From: Prunus persica
Lineage: Eukaryota > Streptophyta > Magnoliopsida > Rosales > Rosaceae
Reading direction: 5' to 3'
NCBI RefSeq assembly: GCF_000346465.2
Contig: NC_034014.1
Coordinates: 6,268,507 to 6,332,506 of the forward strand
Length of the DNA stretch: 64,000 nt
The notes beneath the pieces are model-generated. The model saw only the letters and a program-made list of their open reading frames with translations, ran no database searches and was not told the DNA's origin. The translations under genes and the position numbers were made by a program. Positions 38,128 through 50,350 of the stretch are shown in pieces. The stretch's first letter is position 1, and every line of letters starts with the position of its first letter.

Positions 38128-39505
38128 ATGGCAGACATGGAAGAGGTTTTGGAGAGGCAAGAGCGAGAAACTAGAGAAAGAATGCGTAGACGAGTTGCAA
38201 GCAAAAGGGCGCAGAGAGAACTAGATGAGCAACTTGGCATAGCAGTTGCTTTGCTAGAGGAAGAAAAGCAGGCTCGCCGTGGTTCAAGAGAAGGCCATCG
38301 CCCAAATGTGGACAGACATAGACATTCCCGGGGTAAGAATCTTATGGAAGATTATTTTATCCCACAATCTCCGTACTCTGATGTTCATTTTCGAGGGAGA
38401 TATAGAATGCAACCCCTTTTGTTCAAAAAAAATCATGCATGATATTTGCAATTATGATGAATATTTTGTTCAAAAGAGAAATTGTGCTGGAAATTTGGGA
38501 CTTCTTCCAGAGCAGAAGTTCACAACTGTGATACGAATGTTGGGGTATGGGTCATCTGCTGATCAGGTGGATGAGATTGCTCGGATGGGGAAGTTCACTG
38601 TTTTGGAGAGTTTGGTGCGATTTTGTGATGCAGTGGAAACTCTGTACACCAGAGACTACCTCCGCAGACCTACGCCCAGGGACCTGCAAAGGCTTCTCCA
38701 AAAAGCTGAGTCTCGAGGATTCCCTGGCATGATTGGTAGCATTGACTGCATGCACTGGCAGTGGAAAAATTGTCCAACTGCTTGGCAAGGGGACTACGAA
38801 AATAGAAAAGGGCAGAAAAGTATCATCCTGGAAGCAGTTGCTGGTTTTGATACATGGGTTTGGCACGCCTTCTTCGGAGTTGCCGGATCTCAAAACGATT
38901 TGAATGTCCTAGGTCAATCCCCGGTGTTCAATGATGTTTTGAGAGGTGAAGCCCCAAATATCACATATGAAATTAACAATACCATCTACCAGACCGGGTA
39001 TTATCTAGCTGATGGCATATACCCGAGGTGGACAACATTTGTGAAAACAATTCCACATCCCCGATCCCATATGCAAAATTTTTTTGCTCGCTATCAAGAG
39101 GGGTACAGAAAAGATGGTGAGAGGTGCTTTGGTATCCTTCAAGCTCGGTGGGCTATTATCAGGGGCGCGACACGTCTATTTGACGAGGAGGTGCTCAGGA
39201 GTATAATAATGACTTGTATCATCCTCCATAACATGATTGTGGAAGATGAATATGATTACGATGCTGATGACGTGTATGAACCAAATCCCATGGACACGGC
39301 CCTAACACGAATTTATGAAAAACCAGTGGGGCCAAATGGAGAAGCAGTGCAGCATGAACCGTTGGTTAGAGACGGTAGTTTCATGCCCCGTATGATTGAT
39401 CGCTACACGGAGATGCAATCGTCGTACATTCATGAACACCGTCAAGTTGACTTGATGGAGCATTTATGGGCGGTGAAAGGCAATGAAGGAAATGAAGGTG
39501 AATGA
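38128..39505 (+). pseudogene. Harbinger DDE transposase, element 2 (one-base homopolymer shift)
   Basis: About 459 codons from MADMEEVLERQERETRER to MEHLWAVKGNEGNEGE. The DDE triad is visible: Asp near residue 206 (IGSIDCMHWQW), Asp near 257 (SQNDLNVLGQ) and Glu near 331 (GERCFGILQARW). The helix-turn-helix-like region DQVDEIARMG precedes it. The only break I find is an A-run of eight at about 38427-38434, where the family has seven (LFKKIMHDI); this throws the first 100 codons out of frame with the rest. That is either a real mutation or an assembly error in a homopolymer. If an error, the transposase is intact. Confidence 0.88.
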
Positions 39506-39736
39506 AGTGAAGTGAAGAAGTTGTTTTAATTTTATTATGCTTATGTTGTATGTTGTTTATTTTTTGTTGTGAGTGGGTTGTTTATGTTTTATGCTTTGGT
39601 TGTGGGTTGTTTATTTTTTATGCTTTGGTTGTGGTTTGTTTTTTATGTATGGAATGTTTTGAATAAAAAGGATTTTTGTTGAATATTTTCTTTATTGACT
39701 AAAAGAAAAGCAATACAACTAATAATAAAATAAAAT

Positions 39737-39862
39737 ACATGAATTAAACAAAACAAAAAATACAATGAAATGAAAGGTACATGAATTAAACAAAACAAAA
39801 AATACAATGAAATCAAAGGTACATGAATTAAAGAAAACAAAAAATACAATGAAATCAAAGGC
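39737..39862. repeat. 42-bp tandem repeat (three units)
   Basis: Units starting ACATGAATTAAACAAAACAA and containing AAATACAATGAAAT begin at 39737, 39779 and 39821. They lie between the convergent genes of element 2. Confidence 0.88.
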
Positions 39863-39897
39863 AAGTAAACTAAGACATGAAAGGCAAACAAACTATT

Positions 39898-40997
39898 TTA
39901 ATGGTTTCCATCATTTAACCAATCCGTGTTGCTAGGTCCATCGTCACGAAAAAGTCTTCGTCTCATAACATCCCTTCGTTCTAGCTTCCAAAATTGTTTT
40001 GTTTCAGGGGACATATGGCTTGTATCCATGGCCATGGTTTCCCGATCTTTTTTCAATGTTTTGTTCGCGTACATACTCCCTTTCTTTGCGTACATACTCC
40101 CTTTCTTTTGCATATTCTACTTGAATAGTCATATCGTGCTCTTGTTGTTTCAAGTCCATTTCAATTCTCATGGCTTGGTGCTTTGAAAGTTCCTCCAAAA
40201 ATTGAGATGCATTCTTGCTAGAATTACTTGCTCTCTTCGCCTTCGCCGCCTTCCTCCCAATAGGCCTTGGATTATTTTCAATGGGTGAGTCGGTACTCAT
40301 CGGGGAATCCATAGGTGAATCCGATGCCGGCGTCTCATGAAGTGGAGTCTCGTTCAAGACTACCGTCGGACCGGTTGGAATAATTTGGAATCTCTTACAA
40401 GTCTTCACCACCTCCCAACAATGGGTATGGTTGAAACTTTTTTTCCCTTGGCTAGCAGCACCAAACCACATTTGTGCTTGTATAATCTATATAAAAAAAT
40501 GAAATGGAAATGCAAGAGAATTTTTAAAATATTGGCAATGCAACATGTAAAAAAAAACTAATGAAAATTAAAGAAATAAAAAAAAATGCAACATGTATTA
40601 AAAAAAACTAGAGACATATTAACAAAATATATAAATTGCATGAAACATTTAAATAAAAATTAATATGACATAGAAATTAATAGAAGAAAAATGACAAATA
40701 ATTTACCTCACTGCTAAGATTTTCTCCGCTTCGATGGTTGTCAATCGCTTTTGCTAAGGCATTTCTCCATTTTCCCAACTCTTTATTAAGAACTTTCCAC
40801 CTACTGGATAATGTCATTTCTGTACGTGTAGAACCAATTGCCCTTTCACAAAATGCTTGATGAATTTTTTTTCACATATGAGAAAATTTAATCTCATTGC
40901 CCGTTACGGGACAATGACTAACTTGGACCCAAGCCTCACACAAGCTAACATCTTCCATCATGCTCCATGCCCCTCCATTTTCATTAGAAGAACCCAT
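39898..40997 (-). pseudogene. Harbinger ORF1, element 2 (nonsense and frameshift)
   Basis: Minus-strand counterpart of the ORF1 protein. Exon 1 runs from ATG at 40997 (MGSSNENGGAWSMMEDVS) to a donor near 40708. Exon 2 contains MWFGAASQGKKSF and WEVVKTCKRFQIIPTGP and ends DWLNDGNH at 39898. It is broken: the Trp expected in HMWKKIH is a stop (TGA, near 40877), and a frameshift near 40050-40070 separates the charged middle from the C-terminus. Element 1 still has an intact ORF1, so the pair together keeps one good ORF1 and one nearly good transposase. Confidence 0.85.
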
Positions 40998-41571
40998 AAT
41001 ATGCTAGAAAAAAATTACAACTTCAAAATGAAAAAATATTGAATAGAAAGTGAATAAATTTTGAGGAGAAAGTGAACAATAGTAGAAGGAGAAGAAAATA
41101 TATGAGGATTTGGTGTTAAAAGTGAAGAGTATTGGTTGGTATTTATACACAAAAAATTCTGTAATTTTTGTGTATTTTTTTTAAAAAAATTCAATTTTTT
41201 TTCAATTTTTTATTGCAAAAAAATTGGCTGCCGTTGGATTGAAGAAAAAATTCCAATCAGAGCGACCAGAGGCTGCCACGTGTCAAGTACCCGTTGGTGG
41301 GCACTGTAGCGGTGATTTGAAATTTTTTTTACCGTTGGCGCGTGCGGCGCCAACGGTAAAAAAAATTCAAAACCTCCAAGGCTGACGCCAGCATGGCGTC
41401 AGCAATTTTGTCCGCGCCCTTGGGCCCGAGCTCGGGCCGAAATCGCCTTCGGGCCTGCCCGTTTTGGTGGCCCCCACGCTCGCCCGGGCTGAGTCTTGGC
41501 TGCTGGACTTCGTTTTTTCGCCCAAACCCCCCCCCAGCCCGAGTCCAAGAGCACTGCTGGACTTGCTCTAA

Positions 41572-42382
41572 CTGCAATGCTGTCGGCCAACATCCATATT
41601 TCATATGAGAATATTAAGATTCAACATCTATCTTTCTTCTAACGTGTGGTAATTGGTACCCCGTGCTCAATCTGGAAGGAATTTAAGGATGAAAATGTCG
41701 GCAGTGCAAATAGTATCGGTACTCCAATTTATGAATATTTTGGGAGATATATTGATATTATTTTTGGTATCGGTGTACATCAATGTTGTTGGTTTTATTT
41801 GGATTGGAATTCAATTAAGGTTTAATTTTGTTTATATTTGACTTAATTAGAGATATGTTTTGGTTTGAATTTGCATATTGTTCCTTGTAATAACCTTCAA
41901 AAATCATGAAACTGTCAACTATCAGAGTATGAGGGGAGAAATATGCTTACCCCAAAGTGTATCGGCCGATATTTTCGTCCTTAAAAAGCAATTACATGAA
42001 CTTGCTTACTTGAGTTAGACCACTTGCTTCAAGTTTCCTTCAAATAGGTCTTCTCAAGGGTTGCCTTCGTTTTTGGAAACTAAACTAGTTGAAAGTTTAG
42101 GCATCTACAGGACTAAAATTAGTGTAGGTGGATTTATCTACAGGGTTTTGGCCCTGTGACAGCTACCACCATTTGAAATTTGGAAGTTGGTGCTCATTGC
42201 CATTAAGTCTAGCAGCTGGGTCCCCCGATGATGCCCGAAGGGAAAGCTAGACCACAGTTAGTGCGGCACCTACAGGACTGCACCAACTTTGTTACATTAT
42301 TTAATAGGGCCGGCAGCTTATGAACATGCATTTTCAGTTGGGACAGGAGGCTGCCACAGAGTTGCAGCAGTTGGGTTGTAAC
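41572..42382 (+). promoter_or_regulatory. Upstream region of the NPF gene
   Basis: No other gene between the Harbinger pair and the NPF start. The 5' UTR probably lies within the last 200 bases. No convincing TATA box seen. The Harbinger pair ends about 810 bp before the start codon, so it may supply distal promoter sequence. Confidence 0.4.
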
Positions 42383-42471
42383 ATGGATGCATCACTCTCT
42401 GTCGATAGAGATGCAGAAATGCTTGATTCCGGTGGTAACCGCGGTGGTTGGATCATCTATTTTTTCATCAT

Positions 42472-42524
<53 letters not shown>

Positions 42525-45500
42525 GGACATGACTATTGTTGGGGAGTTACCACCACAGTCATGACATTCAATCATAGTTATGGCTATTCAAGGAGTATTT
42601 CCTTTACACTGTTATTGTATTATCATTATAGCATTTAGGTTTGATATTGTAATTACAGCATTTAGGTTTGATATAATTCCTACACTACCGTTGTAAACCC
42701 TTTGGCTGCCTCCTATACCTGTATATGAAGTTTATAAACCCTGTAACCATGAACTGCAAATATATGAAAGTATCCCTTTTCTACATGGTATCAAGAGCCT
42801 AGGCAATTTATTATTATTATTTTTCCCTCTCCCTCTTTCTCTGCTCTCATGGCCTCTACTGTAGCCTCCTCTTCTTCTTCTCTCACTGGTCCCACCCACT
42901 CACCTCCCTCCTACTACTTCCTCCGATCCCACCAAAGCACCAGCCATTCCTCCTGCTCCGACACCCAATCCTGAGTATTTTACCTGGTTTCAAACTGACC
43001 AATATCTCATGAGTCTGCTTCGCTCCACTCTCCAGGAGTTCATCCTCTCTCAAGTTGTTGGCTGTTCTACCTCGAAGGAAATTTGGGATTGTCTTCGGAA
43101 AATTTTTTCCCAACAGTCTCTTGCGAATGCAACGCACATTCGTTTTCAACTTTTCTCTCTCACCAGGGGCGGAGCTAGAATTGTAAAGTTAGGAGGGCCA
43201 AAGTAAAAAATACAAGTATATAAAATATCTAAGTATTCAATAATTACATGTTTAGAGCAAAACATTTCTATTTTAGTCATGTCTAATTTGTTTTAGAGGG
43301 AACTTTAACTTAAATTATAAGTAGTTTATTACAAATTCTATATGTTATATATAATATAATAAAGAAAGAGATAAAAATTTAGGGGGGCCAGGGCCACTCC
43401 AGGTCTAGGAGTGGCTCCGCCACTGTCTCTCACCAAAGGCTCTAAACCAATTACAGAATATCTCTCTCTTACTAAGAATTTGGCAGATCAACTGAGTGCC
43501 ATCAATTCTCCCGTTTCTCCCGTTGACTTGGTCACTTATGTTCTCCGTGGGTTAGGCTATATGTTCATCACTTCTGTATGTTTGCAAAAATCTGTTTCTT
43601 AGAAAAACATGTGTTTTTTTGGTTTGGACCAGGAACTTTAATGTGCTTGACACTTGCTGCTGGAGGATGGCAATCAAATTTGATTGTGTATCTGATTCAG
43701 GAATATAACGTGAAGAGCATTGATGCTGCTCAGGTTTCAAATGCAGTCAATGGTTGCACTTGTTTATTTCCAATCATTGGAGCAATTATTGCGGACTCTT
43801 TTTCCGGCTGCTTCCTTGTCATCTTGATCTCTTCTTGTATCTCTTTTCTGGTAACAGCCTCACTCTGTCTCTACTCTTGCGCAAGCACGCAGGCACACAC
43901 ACCTTGAGTTTCATTTTTAAATTCATTACCCTTGCAGGGACTGGTCCTATTAGTTTTGACTGCAACTCTAGACTCCTTGAGGCCTCCTTCATGTGATGAC
44001 GGATTAAGCTTGTGTGAAACACCATCAGAATCTCAGTTTGCAGTTCTCTATGCCGGTATAGCTCTGGCATCGATTGGACTCGGAGGCACTCGCTTTACTA
44101 TAGCAACAATGGGTGCAAACCAATTTGATAAACCAGAAGAGCAAGGGGTTTTCTTTAACTGGTTTTTCTTTGCAATGTATACAACTTCTGTTATAAGTTC
44201 TACAGCCATTGTATATATTGAGGACAATGTCAGTTGGGGCTTGGGATATGGCCTATGTGCTCTTGTAAATTTGATTGGTTTACTCATTTTCTTATCAGGA
44301 AGCAATTTCTATCGTCGGGATACGCCACAAGGCAGCCCATTTGTGAATATAGTTCGTGTTCTTGTTGCAAGCATCCGGAAAAGGAAAGTTCTGCTCTCAT
44401 CCAGAAGCGAGGATTATCACTACCACAATGATGGAGAGGCAAAGATGGTTCCTGAGACACATAAAAAGAGCTTGAGGTGCGACTTTCATTTTATAAAAAG
44501 TATCCTATTTTCCTGTTTATAAACATATTCACATCAACCTTCCCATTTCTTAAGAAAAATGGAACAGTCGGTAATTTTTTTTTCTTTTGATGGAGCAAAT
44601 CATTATAGAACAAAGCAGAAGAAAAAGTACTTCACAGTTTATGCTCGGTTTTATTTTCGTTATCTTTTGGATGGAGGCACTGGAGATGATGGAAGCTTTT
44701 CTGTCTGATGGAAAAGAAAATAAAGTTGAAGATAGTTGATCTTGAAGCTTAAACAACTTTTAATTTGCTTCTTTTGACTAAATGACACAATTTTACTTAA
44801 GTAAATTTAGGTTTTACCCATAAAAAAACTTTCACTTTTGGAAAAAGCCAAAGCTTTTTCAAAAAAGACAGAATAACCTCTCAACTTTCAAACCAAAAAC
44901 ATGCAAATGTAAAGGATTTCTTAGGAAATTAAAAAAATAAATAAGGGTAATTTTGTCCATTTTTGCTTCTTTTACTTATAAGATACATTTATCTTCTATT
45001 GCTTGGTTAGTTGGCCACTTTGGGATGTTTGAAACACCTTTGGTGAACAGCTGCAGTGTTCACTTTGTGCTGAGTCAAAGAGGAAGGAAACGTTTTCTCC
45101 ATGTCATTTTCTATCCATTATTATCATCATAATGACGGCATGACCACGTCATGGTAATGTCATAACAGCCTTGTTATTCGGCATGCAGCACACCGGCCTG
45201 CTCGGCGGTGGCCTGGCCTAGGCCTAGGCTTAGACCGGGGCGAGACTAATTAATTAGGCTGAGGAAAGGATCTTAGAAACTTTGTTGAGTTTGAGAGCTC
45301 AGACAGTGCTTTTCCTCTAAACCCTTGACAGTCATATTCTGAAAGGCCTAGCAAACCCTTTTTTCATTTTTATTGTTGCAGCTTCATAAAAAGAAAAAGA
45401 AATGACAATTTCACTTTGCTCTCTTGTTGCAGCTTTCTAAATGGTGCAGCCCTGAAAACTGAAGGCGACTTGAAACCTGATGGCTCAATTGCAAAGCCAT

Positions 45501-46249
45501 GGAGCCTGTGCACATTCCAACAAGTAGAAGATCTCAAAACTGTCATTAGAATTTTCCCTTTGTGGTCATCCAGTCTATTTATAAGCACCCCAATAGCAAT
45601 CCAAAGCAGCTTAACAACCCTCCAAGCTCTAACCATGGACCGTCGCATCGTGTCACATTTCAAAATCCCAGTTGGATCTTTGCCAGTCTTGGTTCTACTA
45701 TCTACTTGCATCTCTCTCCCAATAATTGATCGCTTCCTATATCCCGTATGGCAAAAACTGACCAATCAATCTCCAACTCCCCTCCAAAGACTAGGAATAG
45801 GCCATGTCCTAAATATCATAAGCATGGTTGTTTCAGCATTAGTGGAGTCAAGGCGTCTCAAAACAGCCCACAGCTCCACGCTGCCAATGTTGGTTATGTG
45901 GTTATTCCCACAGCTGGCCTTAGTTGGCATTGGTGAAGCCTTCCATTTTCCGGGGCAACTTCAGTTGTGCTATCAAGAATTTCCAGCGTCGCTTCGAGGC
46001 ACAGCGACTGCAATGGTTGCAATGACAATAGGCATTGCTTACTACACGGGCACGGCTCTGATTGGTCTTGTTCGGAGGGTTACAGGGTGGTTGCCGGATG
46101 ATATAAACCAAGGGAGGCTTGACAATGTGTACTGGATGGTAGTTGTGATTGGTGTGCTGAATTTCGGTTATTACTTGTCATGTGCCCAGTTGTACAAGCA
46201 TCAGAATGTTAGTGAGGGAGTAGAACGTAGTTCAGGCTCTGCTGGTTGA
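42383..46249 (+). CDS. NRT1/PTR family (NPF2, NAXT-like) transporter, complete
   Basis: A major-facilitator transporter of the plant nitrate/peptide family, closest in pattern to NPF2.7/NAXT nitrate-excretion carriers of the plasma membrane. Exons 42383-42473, 43633-43850, 43938-44476 and 45433-46249 join in frame to 1,665 nt, 554 aa, a normal length. Visible: GGW before the first helix; SNLIVYLIQEYNVKSIDAAQ; IADSFSGCF; GGTRFTIATMGANQFD; FFNWFFFAMYTTSVIS; a charged central loop (KRKVLL to KKSL); KPWSLCTFQQVEDLKTVIRI; TMDRRI; FPGQLQLCYQEFP; WLPDDINQGRLDNVYW. About 12 hydrophobic helices fit. I do not see the ExxER motif usual in helix 1, in line with NAXT-type members. Intron 1 contains a copia remnant, a hAT MITE and a (TC)n run right at a poor donor (GTCTCT). 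The substrate cannot be told from sequence. Confidence 0.88.
42475..42522 (+). repeat. (TC)n microsatellite at the exon 1 splice donor
   Basis: About 24 TC units begin immediately at the GT of the inferred donor of NPF exon 1. Confidence 0.9.
42537..43562 (+). mobile_element. Truncated Ty1/copia element in NPF intron 1
   Basis: An LTR-like segment (42537-42785, from TGTTGGGGAG to TTCTACA) is followed by the primer site TGGTATCAAGAGCCT and a gag start (MASTVASSSSSLTGPTHSPP). Gag of the UBN2 type continues as FTWFQTDQYLMSLLRSTLQE and EIWDCLRKIFSQQSLANATH, then, after the nested MITE, SKPITEYLSLTKNLADQL and VDLVTYVLRGLG. It stops abruptly at about 43562 where NPF intron sequence resumes. There is one frameshift near 42905. 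No protease, integrase or reverse transcriptase and no second LTR. Confidence 0.85.
43164..43425 (+). mobile_element. hAT-type MITE nested in copia gag (262 bp)
   Basis: Starts CAGGGGCGGAGCTA, ends GGCTCCGCCACTG, with TCTCTCAC on both sides (43156-43163 and 43426-43433). Removing it and one flank rejoins the gag reading frame (FSLT-KGSKP). It is therefore younger than the copia fragment. Confidence 0.93.
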
Positions 46250-47538
46250 TGCTCATGTTTACTAATTAAGAATTAAGATCAAGCAAGTGTCTTGGAGTCT
46301 ACTACTAGAGAGGAATTATGAGTAAACATTATCTTTTGATTTTCTAGGCAGACAATAACTACTCGTTAATCTATATAAAGAATGTCAAAAGATGAATTTG
46401 GATGTTGGAGTGAATGCTTAAAACTACTTTAAACTCTCCTAAATTTTCCATTAGTTAGACCTACATCCTCTATTGCTTTTGTTTTTACTTGAATGTTAAT
46501 TGAAGCATTTTATTACAAATTTACGAGTTATTTATTTATTTTGGTTGTTGCTAAAGTTAGGATGGGCGATAGGGTTTTCTAATACACACTTTCAAAGTAA
46601 TGGGGACTCGAATTTTAAACCATCTATCTACAAGTCAAAGTACATAATATAATGATATAGGCAAATAACAGTAATATATATATATTTTTTAATATATAGA
46701 ACGATAAAATATTCAAAATATCACAAAATGCCCTTAACTAATTAAATTTTAATAAATAAAACTATTCATTAAATAAAGAGTGAATACAACATCGGCTACA
46801 ATAACTATCAATCAAAAGTGAATACAAAACTTGAATCTTTGAACATAGTAATTCTCCAATTGTTGAAATCAAAAAGATAGAGGATAAACAGCAGACATAC
46901 TCAACCAAAAGAACATATACATGACCCAAATAGCAGAAATGCAATTAACAATATGAAATCCACCATATATCAAAGTTGAGGAAATAGAACCTCCATAGCC
47001 AAACATGGAATTGAAGTCAACAAGTCAAATCAATCTGAATAGCCACAATTTGAGTAGTAATCTTACTAAAAACATAAACAAATCCCAATTGATGAATCTT
47101 TAAATTCGCAAATCAATGGAGAAGTACGCGAAATAGTCATAATTCTACATACTTCTGCAAGAATTATTGTATGAGCTCATCATGTGACTTTGATATGCAA
47201 CATATATGTGAGCTTCACTATAGTCGTAGCACATACATGTTTTAAAAGGTATATTATAAATGTATAAAAAGGGAAGTCGTGTATGACACAAAAATTCTTT
47301 AAACTCTAATATCATGTCATGTTGTTAGTTAACATGGTAATTAAATGTGGTATAATTCTAGTATTTTTTTTTTTAGAGCGAAAAGATGCATTACTGCTTA
47401 TAAATGCCTAACTCGCTAGTGACTTAAAAGACAAAATTATGCATCACATGGACCCCCCCTAAATAGTCAGAACTCCACATCTATATATGATCATATTGCA
47501 ATCTTAATAATCATCTCTTGGCTTGACTTGGCTTGCAG
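46250..47538. other. Intergenic between NPF gene and pseudogene
   Basis: AT-rich. A SINE-like phrase (GGGGACTCGAATTTTAAACC, 46602-46621) is present. The last 60 bases before 47539 look like the end of an NPF intron (GGCTTGACTTGGCTTGCAG). No gene. Confidence 0.45.
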
Positions 47539-47991
47539 GGCATTGTTCTATTAGCGTTGACCGAGACATTTAACTCGTTGAAGCCTCAACCTTGTGTGAA
47601 GGAACCAGAGCTATGCCAACCCACCTCCAAGCCACAGCATGCAATCTTGTACACAGCTATAGCCCTAGCAACAATTGGGGTGGGAGGTACAAGATACACC
47701 ATGGCAACAATGGGAGCAAATCAGTTTGAAAACCCTAAGAACCAAGCCACTTACTTCAACTGGTTCTTCTTCACCCTCTACGCAGCTACAGTGGTCAGCA
47801 TCACAGCCATCGTCTATGTTGAGGGCAATGTGAGTTGGAGATTAGGGTTTGGCCTGTGCACCATTGCCAACCTAATTGGACTGGAAAAGGAATCTCCAGC
47901 ACTCGTCTGGCGGAAGCAAGGATTATTACTATGGGCATGGTGGAGTGACAGATGACTTGGTGGGTTATGCAACGCCTAGTTCCAGCTTCAG
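47539..47991 (+). pseudogene. NPF exon 3 pseudogene
   Basis: It begins after a splice acceptor and encodes GIVLLALTETFNSLKPQPC, then ATIGVGGTRYTMATMGANQF, NWFFFTLYAATVVSITAIVY and LGFGLCTIANLIGL, clearly parallel to exon 3 of the intact gene. Then a deletion removes the helix and loop corresponding to LIFLSGSNFYRR and shifts the frame (LEKESPALVWRKQG). A plausible donor follows at 47992. No exon 2 or exon 4 is present nearby, so it cannot make a transporter. Confidence 0.88.
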
Positions 47992-50105
47992 GTACAAGCA
48001 TTACTTAAATTTCTAATGTTTTATTAGCTAACTTAAGATTTTAGGGTTAGTATAACATAGCATCAACCACACTTTGATTTATTCTCTCTCATATGCCTTA
48101 TCGTTATTGACCAATTTCGTAACAGTTTAAGATTCAACGATCGTCTAACATCTAAGCCATTTAGATTTCTTTTTGAGAAGATGTTGATGTTTTTTTGTTC
48201 ACTAAGCCATTTAGGTAGAATAATGCATCTAAGTTAATAATGTACCTAATGAAGGACAAAAATTAAAATCTAATCTATGATCAGAGTTTAATAATAACGC
48301 ATCTTATCAGGGTTTAAAAACAGGTCGCCAACTAATGGTTGACGTGCTAGAGCAGGGAGTGGTCTTGGTGATCATCAATGTAAATTGATTACACCGGAGG
48401 AGGTGCTAGCACTAGAGATATTAGATATGGTGCAGTCAAAATGGTCGTGTTTTCATCATGGCGCACAATTGTGTGGATAGATTTCATGTAAAGCAAATGC
48501 ACTTAATTATTAGCGAGAGAAAAACAAAATGCACCAAATGCCTTGACTATAATGCTTTACAAAGTTTCATTATTTGGGTAGACTTTGCTGCCTAGTTGTC
48601 ATCTCTTGGGGGCATATGATCCCTATTCCCTACTCATCCCTCTGTTATCAAAAGAAAATAATTTTTCTAGCTTTTAATCTAGTAATATTTCTCTTTCTAA
48701 TGTTAGAAGAAGTCTAAATTTGAATCCCCTTGCGTCAACCAAGGTCCAAATTTGAATCCTTTTTTTTAGCCAAAAAGATAAAAGCCTTCATAAAAGATCA
48801 TTTCCTTGCCTTTTTTATTTTGTTTTGTTTTTCTTTCTGCCCTTTTGTTATACTACAAATTCGCTTTCCCTACAAGCTTCTAATATGCTTGAAAAGCCTT
48901 TGGACAGCTAAATATATATATAAGGCTAATGATACATGCCTTCTCAATTACTGGATGTAAAATTACGCATTAGCCTTTGTACAGCTAAATATATATGGCT
49001 AATGATATATAAGGCACACCTAAGGCTAAATATATATAAAGTTGTCGCTTTTATTGCGTGATTGTAAAATTACATCATATTTTTTAGGCATTGGCCTTAT
49101 GTAAATTAGGTTAAATTATGTTCTTATTTTACGTATTAGTAATTTGTGCCAGACATTATAGAGCCCGAAAAGAGGATTTGTGCTTGTATTGTGATAAGCT
49201 ATAACTCAGCAACTTTATCAGTTGATTAAACATATATGTGCAGGCACAACTATAAAAAAACTCAGCAAACGGCAACAATCGCCACAGATTCAAGAAAAAG
49301 ACAGCAACACCAAGAGAAACTGCATTAAAAACCATCCAAGTATGAAAAAAAAAAAATACAGAACCATCCAAATCATTTACTGCATAAAAAATATGTGTTG
49401 GTAATTCACATCATGGACAGAAATTGACAATGGATAACTGAGTTGGGAATTCAAATTCTTATTGGAATTCTATCTTGGTATTTCTCTCGGATCCTAGCAG
49501 TCTCTGCTCGTCTATCGTCACCGAGAAAAACGCAAAAATACCTCCAAGCACTGAGCTGGCTTTGGCATCTAGCAAGGCGATGAACTAGTGACGAAGACGA
49601 CCGAGACAGAAGCCAAGAGGTTGGATCTGATGGAGGTAGAGCTTCATCAGATCTAAAAGGACCTCCACAAAATCAGAATCGATCAAAGGAAATCCACTAC
49701 AGATCTAACAAAAATAAAACATACTAAAAAATTAAAAATAAAAGTCTTGTTTTTTTTTCTTTTTAACTTAGAAAAGTACACTATATATAAATTATTGGGC
49801 ACAAATATAGGTTTCGTGTGTGTAGTATTGTCACATGTGTCAGATAAAGACACTACTATTTGTGTCTACATAAGAAAGATGATTACTTTTCTCCAAGAAC
49901 ATGTTAGATTGTACTTATTACCTACACTAAATTGATATCTGGCATTATTTTTTGTGTCCATAAAAAAATATGCTCTATCTAAATCGATTTAATACAATTA
50001 TTTGTGTTTTATATGAAAACTTCACAAATAAAATTTGTTTGTGCGGTAAGTTAGAGGGGAGGGCACAATACATGTATTCATGATCTTTGACCAATTTTGT
50101 AGTAA
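47992..50105. other. Intergenic, partly duplicated
   Basis: No gene. Segment 49056-49140 nearly repeats 9255-9345. The patch 49440-49690 is more GC-rich (TCTGCTCGTCTATCGTCACC, GACGAAGACGACCGAGACAG) and might be a decayed captured sequence, but I recognise nothing in it. Confidence 0.45.
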
Positions 50106-50316
50106 GGGTTAATTGGTGATTTGGCCCCAAAACTTGTATATAACTTTTGATTTATCCCCTATTTTTTTTATTAAAAAAATTAAGGATATGAACTTCTTTT
50201 TTCTGTCAATTTCCCCCATGCCGTCTAAATGTGCAACATTTGATCTAATTTGCCATTAAATATGAGGGCAAAATGGTCATTTTGTATGTTAAAAATAAAT
50301 AAAAAATTAAAAATTG

Positions 50317-50350
<34 letters not shown>

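Larger units (their letters stand above)
37592..41568 (+). mobile_element. PIF/Harbinger element 2 (3,977 bp), inverted to element 1
   Basis: Left end GAGCATTTCCACCAGTTGCC; right end (reverse complement) GAGCAAGTCCAGCAGTGC. TAA on both sides. Gene order mirrors element 1: transposase on plus (38128-39505), ORF1 on minus (39898-40997). The transposase-side ends of both elements share GCCATGGCAAG and ACTATTCACGTGAATAGTGG and face each other at the junction. The outer ends share CTCGGGC-type GC-rich sequence. Confidence 0.92.
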
